Shown here: positions 25,608 to 34,062 of the stretch, piece after piece
Layout: each line of letters begins with the position of its first letter
Numbering within the stretch: position 1 is the stretch's first letter
NCBI GenBank assembly: GCA_020832225.1
Contig: JAFIFA010000017.1
Location: forward strand, 1 to 38,811
Direction: 5' to 3'
Source of the DNA: Balneolaceae bacterium
GTDB taxonomy: Bacteria > Bacteroidota > Rhodothermia > Balneolales > Balneolaceae
Length of the DNA: 38,811 bases
The notes under the pieces: model-generated
What the model saw: only the letters and a program-made list of their open reading frames with translations
Databases searched by the model: none
What the model was told of the DNA's origin: nothing
Position numbers and translations under genes: made by a program

Positions 25608-25646
25608 AAGGATCCCGGAAAAGCCCGGGAACGCTTGAAGGTTTTA
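25608..25646. repeat. Imperfect hairpin between the DUF6883 operon and the S9 peptidase gene
   Basis: CTTCAAG-GA-TCCCGG-AAAAGC-CCGGGA-ACG-CTTGAAG folds back with an inner 6-bp and an outer 7-bp stem. Its right arm GCTTGAAGGTTTT recurs at about 22547 next to array d. Confidence 0.65.
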
Positions 25647-25656
25647 ATCTTTCGCC

Positions 25657-25691
25657 CTGCTGCCTGAGACTTGCACCCTGAGCCCTGCTAC
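25657..25691. repeat. Heptanucleotide array f across the stop of the S9 peptidase gene
   Basis: Five phased units: CTGCTGC, CTGAGAC, TTGCACC, CTGAGCC, CTGCTAC (starts 25657, 25664, 25671, 25678, 25685). The peptidase stop codon (complement of 25688-25690, TAG) is inside the last unit. Confidence 0.8.
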
Positions 25692-28072
25692 AAATGCTCC
25701 TCAAACCACTCGAACATCTCCACGAGCGTCTGGTAGATCGACTCACGGGCTCCGTAGCCGTGATCTTCAAAGGGCAGCATCACCAGCTTGGCCTCTTTGC
25801 CCATTCCCTTCAGGGCATGAAACATTCTCTCAGACTGCATCGGAAACGTTCCCGGGTTTGGATCATCCTCCCCGTGAATCATCAGCAGCGGTGCTTCGAT
25901 CAGGTGGGCATTCATGAATGGTGACATCTCCATATAAACTTCCGGTGCCTCCCACAGCGTTCTCAGTTCATTTTGGAATCCAAAGGGTGTAAGTGTCCGG
26001 TTAAATGCCGCACTTCTCGCAATTCCTGCCCGAAACAGATCCGAATGTGCAAGTAGGTTTGCCGTCATAAACCCGCCATAACTGTGGCCGCCTACCCCAA
26101 TCCGGCCGGGATCGATCACTCCTTCAGCAACAGCGGCATTCACAGCTGCCTCGGCACTCATCACCAGCTGTTCCACATACTCATCATTGGCCGTTTCACC
26201 ACCCAGAATCGCGATGGAAGCACCATCAAGCACCGCATATCCTCTCAGCAGAAAGAACATGTGTGAAGAGCCCCCAATCATCTGAAAGCGGTTGTCGTCG
26301 GCGGGAACCTGACCGGCAGCATCCGCTGAGACATATTCCCGCGGGTAGGCCCAGAGCACCATCGGCAGCTTCTCCTCTCCGTCATATCCGGGCGGCAGGT
26401 AGAGCGTGCCGGCAAGCTGAATACCGTCTTCACGCTCATAGACCAGCACTCTCTTCTCAACTTCACGAAGCTGAGGAGCGGGATCTTCCATATCGGCCAG
26501 TACCAGCTCACTTCCGTCAGAATAGTCTGCCAATACCAGGTGAGGCGGGGTGCTGGCCGACTCCCGGCGAATCACCATCCGCTCTTCAGACATCACATTA
26601 ACCGGATATTCATAATAGTCCTCACTGCTCTGCCATACCCTTTCGGTTTCACCACTGGTGATGTTGAGCTTATCAACAAAGGGCGTGGCGCCATCCGGAC
26701 TTAGTCCTGAGCCCCGGAGGTAGATCCAGTCGCCATCGTTGCGAACGGAATTACCGCCGCCAAGCGGAGTGCCGGGGTCATCAAACTGATCCTCCACGCT
26801 GCGGTCCCAAAGCAGGAAGGGTTCCCGATCGTCCACGGAGCTGAGCACCCAGGTCCGCGACCAGCTGGCGGCTCTGAATGGATACCGGTCCACCTCGGTC
26901 ACCATCGCCCGGCCATCGTCGGTCCACTGAAGGCTCCAGTAGTTATCCTCGAGTGAGAGAATTCGATCCTTATCCTCAAACGGATATTCTGAAACAAAGA
27001 TATGCTCGGTAAAGGCATCGGACTCCTCCGCAAGTTCTGCCCAAACGAGAGTTCGGTCGGAGCCCCGTTTCCAGTGAATGTCTCGCGGACCGGGACGGCT
27101 TGAGTAGACCGCCACTTCTTCCGAAAGCGGCAGCGAAGCGATGGAGGCCTGCTTCTCACCGTTCATGTCCCACACCTCCATTTCACGCGGAAACCAGTCG
27201 TTCTCTCTCCAGTGGTCCGGCACGATGTAGGAGAAGGGGCGAACGGTACGCGATACAAACAAAAGATCTCGATTGGGTGATGGAGTGAGCTGATCAAAAA
27301 TTGCAGGCTCACCGATTGTTCGCTGTGATCCGTCATCGGCATCAACTTTTGTAAGCTGGGATGTAAAGTAGTACTCATAGAGGTCACCATCGTATGGTGA
27401 TTGAAGCAGATCCTGAAATGTTCGAACAGGGGTTGCTTCATCTGTTGATCGCTGAGACATCGGCCCAAGCGGAACATCGGGCCGCTCCGGTTCAGGTCCC
27501 CGATCTTCGGGCACCATCTTGCAGAGCAGCTCATCGCTGTTCAGCCAGCTGCAGGGAGTACCTGAAATCGCATTAAGCCGGCCACCGCTAACGCGCTCAA
27601 TCTCGTTTTCCCCGGTTTTTACGCGGTAGAGGTAATAACCGTTATCCTTTACAAGTGAGAAGAAGAGCTCCTCCCCTCCCGATCTCCAGTTTATGTGATC
27701 GGCAGAACTTCCTTCAGGTAGGTTTACCTCTATCGATTCGCTGCCATCGAGCCGTTCAAAAACAATACGGTTAACCAATGGATTGCGGGAAAGTGACGGG
27801 CCGTTATTGGCAGGGTCGATCCGGTATCCGGCCAGATCGTATCGTTCCCGGGAGATGTCGGCCAGCTCCAGCATACGCGGACGATGAAGCATCAGCTTCC
27901 ACTCACCATCCGGGGCCAGACGTACATCGGGCAGTGTGGGCGCTTCCAGAATGTCGATAATCTCCTGGTCAGGTTTTTGATAGAGTTCCTGAGCAGTAAG
28001 CGGGTGAGTGATAACGATGGTTAGCAGAAGAATAGGCAGTGTAATCAGCCGTACGATGGTAGAAAAACTCAT
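25688..28072 (-). CDS. Secreted S9 family (prolyl oligopeptidase-like) serine peptidase
   Basis: 794 residues from the ATG at 28072, which is followed by a clear signal peptide ending near LTAQE. A further 25 in-frame codons upstream would hide that signal and are unlikely. The N-terminal about 540 residues form a beta-propeller (phrases such as LTPSPNRDLLFVS, LQWTDDGRAMVTE). The C-terminal alpha/beta-hydrolase domain has the nucleophile Ser664 in GGHSYGGF, an acidic residue in HGEDDPNPG and the catalytic His in FEDHGYG. The overall order and the long propeller resemble the glutamyl-endopeptidase-like S9 branch rather than classical prolyl oligopeptidase. It should hydrolyse peptides in the periplasm or outside. 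Its 3' end lies in heptad array f. Confidence 0.92.
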   Translation of the reverse strand: MSFSTIVRLITLPILLLTIVITHPLTAQELYQKPDQEIIDILEAPTLPDVRLAPDGEWKLMLHRPRMLELADISRERYDLAGYRIDPANNGPSLSRNPLVNRIVFERLDGSESIEVNLPEGSSADHINWRSGGEELFFSLVKDNGYYLYRVKTGENEIERVSGGRLNAISGTPCSWLNSDELLCKMVPEDRGPEPERPDVPLGPMSQRSTDEATPVRTFQDLLQSPYDGDLYEYYFTSQLTKVDADDGSQRTIGEPAIFDQLTPSPNRDLLFVSRTVRPFSYIVPDHWRENDWFPREMEVWDMNGEKQASIASLPLSEEVAVYSSRPGPRDIHWKRGSDRTLVWAELAEESDAFTEHIFVSEYPFEDKDRILSLEDNYWSLQWTDDGRAMVTEVDRYPFRAASWSRTWVLSSVDDREPFLLWDRSVEDQFDDPGTPLGGGNSVRNDGDWIYLRGSGLSPDGATPFVDKLNITSGETERVWQSSEDYYEYPVNVMSEERMVIRRESASTPPHLVLADYSDGSELVLADMEDPAPQLREVEKRVLVYEREDGIQLAGTLYLPPGYDGEEKLPMVLWAYPREYVSADAAGQVPADDNRFQMIGGSSHMFFLLRGYAVLDGASIAILGGETANDEYVEQLVMSAEAAVNAAVAEGVIDPGRIGVGGHSYGGFMTANLLAHSDLFRAGIARSAAFNRTLTPFGFQNELRTLWEAPEVYMEMSPFMNAHLIEAPLLMIHGEDDPNPGTFPMQSERMFHALKGMGKEAKLVMLPFEDHGYGARESIYQTLVEMFEWFEEHL

Positions 28073-28263
28073 GTAAGAGAGATTTGTTGAACATTTACGG
28101 AGTAAATATCGTAAAATCACAGATAACCTCAGGAGATAAAAATCCACTTAGGGAAGACCAAACCCGCTCAGTGAGAGTGGTTTGAGCATGATCAAGACAT
28201 CAAATGACCTGCATATAAGAGAATCATCCAAACCGAAATGTTCAGCTAACCTGTAAACCGGAG

Positions 28264-29388
28264 ATGAAAAAAGCGACCGCCACCCTGCTTCTCATTTTCC
28301 TGATCTCTTGCGGATCAGATAGCGCACCTGAACCTCCTGTAACCCCATCTGAAGCGCTAAATGAATTTCTTACCGGTGCTTCTTTTCAGGTAATCGACCT
28401 GGATGCTCAACCAGTTGACACCATCTATATTACCAATGATATGATCCTTAGTGAGGATCTCTATCTGGATGATCAGGTCAATCTGAGCAGACCCACACAG
28501 ATTATTCCGTTTCAAGACTATCTGATTCTGAATGGCTTCATGTCTGCGAATGTGATCGCAATCGACCCTCAAACGGGAGTTCCCGCTTTCAGAATTGGAG
28601 GTGAAGGTCGCGGGCCGGGGGAGTTTATTCAGCCATTTGAAATAATGAGCGATGGAGAGAGCCTCTACATACACGATACCTCCCTGAAACGCTTCTCCCG
28701 CTTTGATTACAACTTTCAGTTTCAGGAAAATTTTCCATTTGAACCCCTTTCCGGTTCCCCCAATGCAGTCAAAGCCGTAATGAACAGCGATTATATCGTC
28801 TATGAGAATCATCTCTCTTCCGGATTATTCTCCGTATCAGAAAACCCTACAATATTGGAAGTGGCAACCATTTCAAAACCGGACTCTGTGGTTAAGCACC
28901 TGATGCCAAGAATCATCCCCTCCGGTATGCAGCCCGGAGCCTACAACAGAGTTCACTTCACGATGAGTCACGACAATCGACTGGCTGCTGTTTATGCAGG
29001 GCTTCCCTACCTCTTTCTATTTGATCAATTTGAGCACCTCAATACCGTGCAGTTCCAGACAAGCTATATCGATTCAGTAAATAATCCCTCCCTGACTCCC
29101 TTTCCACCCCGGGGTAATGATGGTGAAAGGGTCTCCTCACTCTACATCTCACAACTATATCTACCCAATGGTGAGCTACTGCTTCAAACCCGGGGTGGTA
29201 TATTTCGTTTTCGCATTGGTGATGACGGACACGCCCGGCTGCTTGCCAACTACTATCTGAAAGAGAAAGGATATGAGGGAACAGGCATTCGAGCCATAAG
29301 GGGGATTACTTATAACCCAAACGATCCGCTTGAGATCTTTTCGGTGGGTTGGGAACAGATCTACAAATTTCGCCTGCCCGAAATTTGA
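28264..29388 (+). CDS. Six-bladed beta-propeller lipoprotein (BF4221-like)
   Basis: 374 residues. The N-terminus MKKATATLLLIFLISCGSD is a lipoprotein signal with the lipid-bearing Cys at 16. The mature protein has propeller features: LILNGFMSANVIAIDPQTG, FRIGGEGRGPGEFIQP (the typical G-x-GPGEF turn of this family), SLYIHDTSLKRFSRFDYNFQF and the closing YNPNDPLEIFSVGWEQIYKFRL. Such proteins are frequent in Bacteroidota-group genomes and likely bind ligands at the cell envelope; function is not known. The stop codon is inside a strong stem-loop (29374-29405). Confidence 0.85.
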   Translation: MKKATATLLLIFLISCGSDSAPEPPVTPSEALNEFLTGASFQVIDLDAQPVDTIYITNDMILSEDLYLDDQVNLSRPTQIIPFQDYLILNGFMSANVIAIDPQTGVPAFRIGGEGRGPGEFIQPFEIMSDGESLYIHDTSLKRFSRFDYNFQFQENFPFEPLSGSPNAVKAVMNSDYIVYENHLSSGLFSVSENPTILEVATISKPDSVVKHLMPRIIPSGMQPGAYNRVHFTMSHDNRLAAVYAGLPYLFLFDQFEHLNTVQFQTSYIDSVNNPSLTPFPPRGNDGERVSSLYISQLYLPNGELLLQTRGGIFRFRIGDDGHARLLANYYLKEKGYEGTGIRAIRGITYNPNDPLEIFSVGWEQIYKFRLPEI

Positions 29389-29405
29389 CGACAAACTTCG
29401 GGCAG
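29374..29405. terminator. Stem-loop overlapping the stop codon of the propeller lipoprotein
   Basis: CTGCCCGAAATTTG (29374-29387) pairs with CAAACTTCGGGCAG (29392-29405), 14 positions with one mismatch, loop ACGA. The TGA stop (29386-29388) is in the stem. No U-tract follows on the plus strand, so it may act as a 3' end stabiliser or a factor-dependent terminator between the convergent genes. Confidence 0.6.
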
Positions 29406-29459
29406 AACAGATCATTAAAATAACGCCAATGAATGCCCAAATCCGGGATTCATCAATCC

Positions 29460-30833
29460 CTACAGCGAGTCCCTCATCTTTTCTCTCAGCGCCTCAAGTT
29501 CTTCCGCATCGTAAAATTTTCCATCTTTCATCACGCCCTCAATGGCATCGTGAAAAGGGATCGATTCAAGCGGATTTGAGGATAGAAAAATGAGATCGGC
29601 CCGATAGCCCGGCGCCACCATTCCGGTTTCACCCTCTTCGTTTAAGTAGACACCTACGTTCACAGTTCCTGTTTTGAGTGCCTCAAAGGGTGTAAGTCCC
29701 GCCTCAACAAGCAGTGCAAGTTCACGGTGTGCAGAGTATCCGGGCGGATTGAAGATCTGAGGTGCATCGGCCCCGAGAAGGAGTCCGGCATCATGGTCGT
29801 GAAGTGCTTTTGTGATCCTGTTTCGGATCTCAAGGAAGCGGCGTGCCTGCTCTTCGTCGTAATCAGACCCGGTTCGCACATCCTCAACATAGTCGGCCCA
29901 GCCATTTACGGTCTGCTCCGGTATAAACTCCATTCCCGGCCAGGATCGCATCTCCTCTATGCTGTAATCGGGACTAAATACATTCACGAGAAGTGTATTT
30001 GTAGGCACGTTCCAGACGCCGGCTTCCACCGTCTTTCTTGCTGCTTCATCGATCAGATCTTCATCAATCTCATTGGTCAGATCATACCCAAAGTAGATGA
30101 TTGGCGGATCATCACGTTCGGCGGCATCACCGGCCAGAAACTCCATGTAGCGGTCCAGGTGATCGATCGATGCCTTACCGGCCTCAAGGCTGCGCTCCAG
30201 CCCCACAGGAAGTGAAATATGCCCTGCAAACTCGATACCCTGTTGATTTGCCTCATCCACGGTTGCCTCAAAAACCTCAAGGCTCATTCCGGGATGAAAT
30301 TTCAGCAGATCATATCCGGCCTCTTTTTGGTCCCGAACCCTTTGGCGCGCCTCATCCGGTTCGCTTACGCTGTTGCCGCTAAATGATGGTCCGGAAGTAA
30401 AAACCCGTGGGCTGCTGATCTCTCCGGCGGCAGCTTTTTCCCGAAACTCAAGATGTGCCGGTTCACCCAGCATACCCCGAATAGTGGTGAGTCCCTGCGA
30501 CAGATAGAGGCCAAGCACAGCCTCCATATAGTCGCTGCCTTGTCGTTCAGGCGGAATATGGGCATGCATCTCGGCAAGCCCCGGCATCACATAGAAGTCG
30601 CCGGTAATGATGGTTGCACCGGGTGGAGTATGCGCCTCCGTTGCACTGCCCATCCATGTAATACGGCCATCAGAGATAATGATCGACTGGTTTTCCAGAA
30701 TCTCATCGCTCTCCATGCTGAGTACGTTTACGTTTTCGATCACTACCACGTCCCCTTCAGTTGGTGCATCACAGGAAACAAAAAGAGCGAGCGTAAGAAG
30801 TGAAAGTAAAAGGTATTTGAAAGTGGTTTTCAT
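29460..30833 (-). CDS. Amidohydrolase family lipoprotein
   Basis: 457 residues. The signal ends LALFVSCDAP, a lipobox with Cys21. The metal-dependent hydrolase core shows GLAEMHAHI (the HxH metal pair), YDLLKFHPG with the bridging Lys, AGHIS and IDHLD with the two further His, and the catalytic Asp in LLLGADAPQ. These five elements make the usual TIM-barrel site. The C-terminal APGYRADLIFLSSNPLESI closes the small beta-sandwich. Likely an imidazolonepropionase- or dipeptidase-like enzyme in the periplasm; the substrate is not deducible. It resembles the C-terminal domain of the 1133-residue protein at 14207-17608. Confidence 0.9.
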   Translation of the reverse strand: MKTTFKYLLLSLLTLALFVSCDAPTEGDVVVIENVNVLSMESDEILENQSIIISDGRITWMGSATEAHTPPGATIITGDFYVMPGLAEMHAHIPPERQGSDYMEAVLGLYLSQGLTTIRGMLGEPAHLEFREKAAAGEISSPRVFTSGPSFSGNSVSEPDEARQRVRDQKEAGYDLLKFHPGMSLEVFEATVDEANQQGIEFAGHISLPVGLERSLEAGKASIDHLDRYMEFLAGDAAERDDPPIIYFGYDLTNEIDEDLIDEAARKTVEAGVWNVPTNTLLVNVFSPDYSIEEMRSWPGMEFIPEQTVNGWADYVEDVRTGSDYDEEQARRFLEIRNRITKALHDHDAGLLLGADAPQIFNPPGYSAHRELALLVEAGLTPFEALKTGTVNVGVYLNEEGETGMVAPGYRADLIFLSSNPLESIPFHDAIEGVMKDGKFYDAEELEALREKMRDSL

Positions 30834-31003
30834 GATCTTCTGGCTGAATTTGAGATGTTTATCCTGCTTTAATATAAGACTGGGATGAAATTTTTCAAGC
30901 TTGATGCTTATAAGGCAGGTGAGTTTTTAGAACGAAGCACGATAATCCCACTATGAAGGTGGATGTAAACGCTCAACATTGATATGGAAACTAAACACCC
31001 GCT

Positions 31004-32242
31004 CTAACGATCAGAAACAGTCTCTTTCTCGTCACTCTTTTTATCGGTTGATTCAGGCTCAGAATCCTCTCCACCATTATCAGACTCTTTGTACTCATTG
31101 AAATCGACCTTCTCTTTCGCCTTCTCTGAAAACTCACTGATTTTCTTAGCCAGCCCGCTTCTCTCCTCACTTTTATCGCCTTTCGACCGGCCAAGCAGGT
31201 ATCCATATGGCTGAAGCGATTCAATTTCATCACAAATGATCTTTAGGATAGCTCCAAGCGGAATAAAGAGAATCATACCGGCAAGGCCCCAGATCTGGGC
31301 TCCGATAAAGATGAGCAGAAGCGTAACAAGCGCATTCATACTAACCTGACTTCCCACAATAACCGGTGTAAAGAGGTTGCTCTCAAAGAGCTGAATGATG
31401 TAGAAACCAAGCAGAATAATCACCGGGTAGATCAGGGAGTCCATGGTGATCAAGGCGTAGAGAATCGGCAGAATGGAACCCATGATTGGCCCGAGAAACG
31501 GAATCACATTAAGCATGGCGGCAAACACACCAAAAAAGATCGCATGCTCCACGCCAATAATCAGAAGCATGGTAGAGTTCAGAATCGCAAGAATACCGAT
31601 AACCATCAGCATGCCCAGAATGTACCTCTGTACAAGGGTTTTCATCTTAGTGACGATCTTGGCCACTTTTTCCTCACGTACCGGCTCACCCTTACCAAAC
31701 GCCTTGAGAACAAAGTTTTTTAGCAAATCCCGAAAGAGCAGGATCAGAAACATATAGATGGGAACCAGGAAAAACGCGGTAACGGTTGAGGCAACGCCGG
31801 TCATGCCACTCAGCAATGACTCTGCATTATCCTGAACATAGTCCACAATTTCATTTACAGCCCTGTCCAGATTCAATCCACCTTCAATCACAAACCATGT
31901 GGAAAGAAATGCTTCAGCTTCTTCAAGCAGATCTTCAAGTCGCTCCACAAACATATCGGCATCTGCGGCAAATGCGGTAATCTGATTATAGAAAAAGTAT
32001 CCCAGTCCAAAGAGAAGCCCAATTCCGGTCAGAAGGGCTGCCAAAGCTCCCAAAAAGCGCGGAACCTTATAACTCTCCAGCCAACGGCTTATTGGTGACA
32101 AAAGAATCGACAAGAAGAGGGCGAAGAGAAACGGCAAAAGAACCGTTTTCGCCATAATCATGGCGTATACGGTTAGAATTAGTCCGGCCAGTACATAGGT
32201 ATATTTTACATACCATTTATGATCTGTAAAGCTCGTCTCCAT
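31004..32242 (-). CDS. AI-2E family transporter (UPF0118)
   Basis: Integral inner-membrane protein of 412 residues. It has two N-terminal helices (VLAGLILTVYAMIMAKTVLLPFLFALFLSILL), a helix near 55-75, a central cytoplasmic or periplasmic region with FVERLEDLLEEAEAF, and a C-terminal half with four to five further helices. The conserved ILNVIPFLGPIMG-type segment of the family appears as LNVIPFLGPIMGSILPILYA. A charged tail of about 60 residues (KSEERSGLAKKISEF ... EPESTDKKSDEKE) is not typical of the family core and is probably disordered. The name comes from autoinducer-2 export proposed for E. coli TqsA; other members are Na+/H+ antiporters, so the transported substrate is open. Confidence 0.88.
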   Translation of the reverse strand: METSFTDHKWYVKYTYVLAGLILTVYAMIMAKTVLLPFLFALFLSILLSPISRWLESYKVPRFLGALAALLTGIGLLFGLGYFFYNQITAFAADADMFVERLEDLLEEAEAFLSTWFVIEGGLNLDRAVNEIVDYVQDNAESLLSGMTGVASTVTAFFLVPIYMFLILLFRDLLKNFVLKAFGKGEPVREEKVAKIVTKMKTLVQRYILGMLMVIGILAILNSTMLLIIGVEHAIFFGVFAAMLNVIPFLGPIMGSILPILYALITMDSLIYPVIILLGFYIIQLFESNLFTPVIVGSQVSMNALVTLLLIFIGAQIWGLAGMILFIPLGAILKIICDEIESLQPYGYLLGRSKGDKSEERSGLAKKISEFSEKAKEKVDFNEYKESDNGGEDSEPESTDKKSDEKETVSDR

Positions 32243-32432
32243 CTCTTTGGGTGTGGTTGGTAAGTTCTGAAACAGAATGGTTTAATCGTATCCGTCCTCA
32301 GCTTATGATAGTTAATCTTTGCCTGAAAATGTACCCGAATTTCGGGATGAATCTTTTCAGTTTGGTAACATGATCTTCCTCAACTTTTACTATGTTGGCA
32401 AGCTGAATCCATCAGTAACTATCTCTTTTTTT

Positions 32433-33725
32433 ATGACAGACGAGCTGAAACGCGCCATTTGCACACCCGGAGCCGTTTTAATGGGTCTGGGATCGATTAT
32501 TGGAACGGGTATATTTGTCAGTATTGCCATTGCCACGGAGGTTGCGGGAACCGGTATTGTTATCGCCATTATTGTAGCCGCTATACTTGCAGCGTTTAAC
32601 GGTCTCAGCAGTGCCCAGCTCGCGGCAGCGCATCCGGTTAGCGGTGGCACCTATGAGTATGGTTACAAGTTTATCAACTCCTGGTTTGGTTTTACGGCGG
32701 GCTGGATGTTTATGGTGGCCAAATCGGCCTCGGCGGCCACTGCCGTGCTGGGCTGTATTGGTTATCTGTTCTACGCTTTTGGGGTTGATACCAGCAACAT
32801 GGTTATAACGGGCGCCGGACTTTTGCTGCTAATCATCATGACCGCACTTGTATCGGGTGGAATTCAACGAAGCAACAGCGCTAACAAGTGGATAGTATCG
32901 ATCACCCTTGCAGGCCTTGCAGCTCTGGTTGTAACCTCACTCTTCATCAATGGCCTGCCCTTAGATCCTTTGACTAACGCCACTTCAGACACCTCCCTCT
33001 CCTCTATCCTCTACGCATCCGCACTGATGTTTGTGGCATATACAGGATATGGGCGTATCGCCACACTGGGTGAAGAGGTGGCCGAACCGCGAACCACCAT
33101 CCCTAAAGCGATCATCGTGGCCATGGTTGTGATTGTGGTGATCTATCTTTCAGTCACGCTCACGGCGATTCAGGTTATGGGTGCCGAGGCCTTTGGAATG
33201 ACAACCGAGGGTGAGGCTGCTCCGCTGATGATTGTGGCCCAGGCACTCTCCGTTCCGGTTATTGGGCCAATTGTTACGATTGCAGCGGTCACAGCCATGC
33301 TTGGTGTGCTGCTGAACCTGTTACTGGGTCTCTCCAGGGTTCTGCTCGGCATGGCCAGAAGGCGTGATGTACCCCACGCAATTGCCCGCATCAACAAAGA
33401 GACACAAAGCCCGGTGGTTGCCGTTTGGGTAACCTGCGTCATTATTGGTCTGCTGGTGCTAAGCGGTGATGTGGTCTTCACATGGTCGTTCAGTGCCTTT
33501 ACGGTTTTGATCTACTACTCCATCACCAACCTCTCCGCACTCTTTCTGCCCGAGGAGCAGAGGCTCTATCCCCGTATTGTTCCCATAATAGGACTTTTCG
33601 GCTGCCTATTCCTCGCTCTCTGGATCGATCCCGCCATCATTCTTCTCGGAACCGTGGTGATTGGAATCGGCCTGATCTGGCACTGGATTACCCGTCGATA
33701 TAGTAAAAACCTGGGTTCGATATAA
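32433..33725 (+). CDS. APC superfamily amino acid permease
   Basis: 430 residues from the ATG at 32433; an in-frame start at 32319 would add 38 residues, not hydrophobic in the usual way and unlike the family. The protein begins with the APC signature KRAICTPGAVLMGLGSIIGTGIF, in which GSIIGTGIF is the broken first helix that binds the amino group of the substrate. About 12 hydrophobic helices follow, as expected. The phrase AYTGYGRIATLGEEVAEPRTTIPKAI is the conserved loop after helix 6. Likely a sodium- or proton-coupled amino acid importer; specificity cannot be read. It is divergent from the AI-2E gene. Confidence 0.9.
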   Translation: MTDELKRAICTPGAVLMGLGSIIGTGIFVSIAIATEVAGTGIVIAIIVAAILAAFNGLSSAQLAAAHPVSGGTYEYGYKFINSWFGFTAGWMFMVAKSASAATAVLGCIGYLFYAFGVDTSNMVITGAGLLLLIIMTALVSGGIQRSNSANKWIVSITLAGLAALVVTSLFINGLPLDPLTNATSDTSLSSILYASALMFVAYTGYGRIATLGEEVAEPRTTIPKAIIVAMVVIVVIYLSVTLTAIQVMGAEAFGMTTEGEAAPLMIVAQALSVPVIGPIVTIAAVTAMLGVLLNLLLGLSRVLLGMARRRDVPHAIARINKETQSPVVAVWVTCVIIGLLVLSGDVVFTWSFSAFTVLIYYSITNLSALFLPEEQRLYPRIVPIIGLFGCLFLALWIDPAIILLGTVVIGIGLIWHWITRRYSKNLGSI

Positions 33726-33834
33726 GAATTTGAGAAATTAATCTCCCCTCCTTTTCAAGAGCCTGCCCCACCATTCGGGGAGGGATCGGTGCAAAAGTGC
33801 TTATTTATGGGAAAATAGTCGTAATTGAAAGAAT

Positions 33835-33855
33835 CCCCTCCTTATGTAGGAGGGG
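33835..33855. repeat. Inverted repeat CCCCTCC-N7-GGAGGGG with GGGTGGTT flank
   Basis: Perfect 7-bp arms (33835-33841, 33849-33855), followed by CCATGGGTGGTTGG. From memory, elements of this kind (CCCCTCC...GGAGGGG plus GGGTGGTT) are dispersed between genes in several phyla. No copy-number check was possible. Confidence 0.65.
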
Positions 33856-34009
33856 CCATGGGTGGTTGGACCAGAATAATTTCCTGCTAAAAAGCTTTAA
33901 ATATGCCCCTAACCTATTTGAATCACCCTTTATTTAGCTTCGCGTGCAAAAAATGAGCCTTCCTTGAGAAATCAGTCAATCTCTCTATCCTCCTTCTTCT
34001 CAAAAACAG

Positions 34010-34040
34010 AAAAAGCCCGAACCTTTCAGGCCCGGGCTCT
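34010..34040 (-). terminator. Rho-independent terminator of the TonB receptor gene
   Basis: GCCCG (34015-34019) pairs with CGGGC (34033-34037), with an inner CCT/AGG extension, followed on the minus strand by TTTTTCTGTTTTT. It lies about 25 bases after the receptor stop. Confidence 0.85.
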
Positions 34041-34062
34041 TGGGAGTGAATCATTCTACATA

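Larger units (their letters stand above)
33726..34062. other. Intergenic region with C/G-rich inverted repeats
   Basis: Between the permease (plus) and the TonB receptor (minus), both ending here; no gene is seen. It contains a CCCC-N7-GGGG hairpin (33766-33780) preceded by TCCCC that can pair with the right flank, a perfect repeat (33835-33855), and the receptor's terminator (34015-34037). The first may terminate the permease transcript. Confidence 0.6.

Noticed and set aside
31004-32242. Autoinducer-2 exporter as a definite function
   Set aside because: The family has members with other activities and no quorum-sensing gene lies nearby; only the family name is kept.
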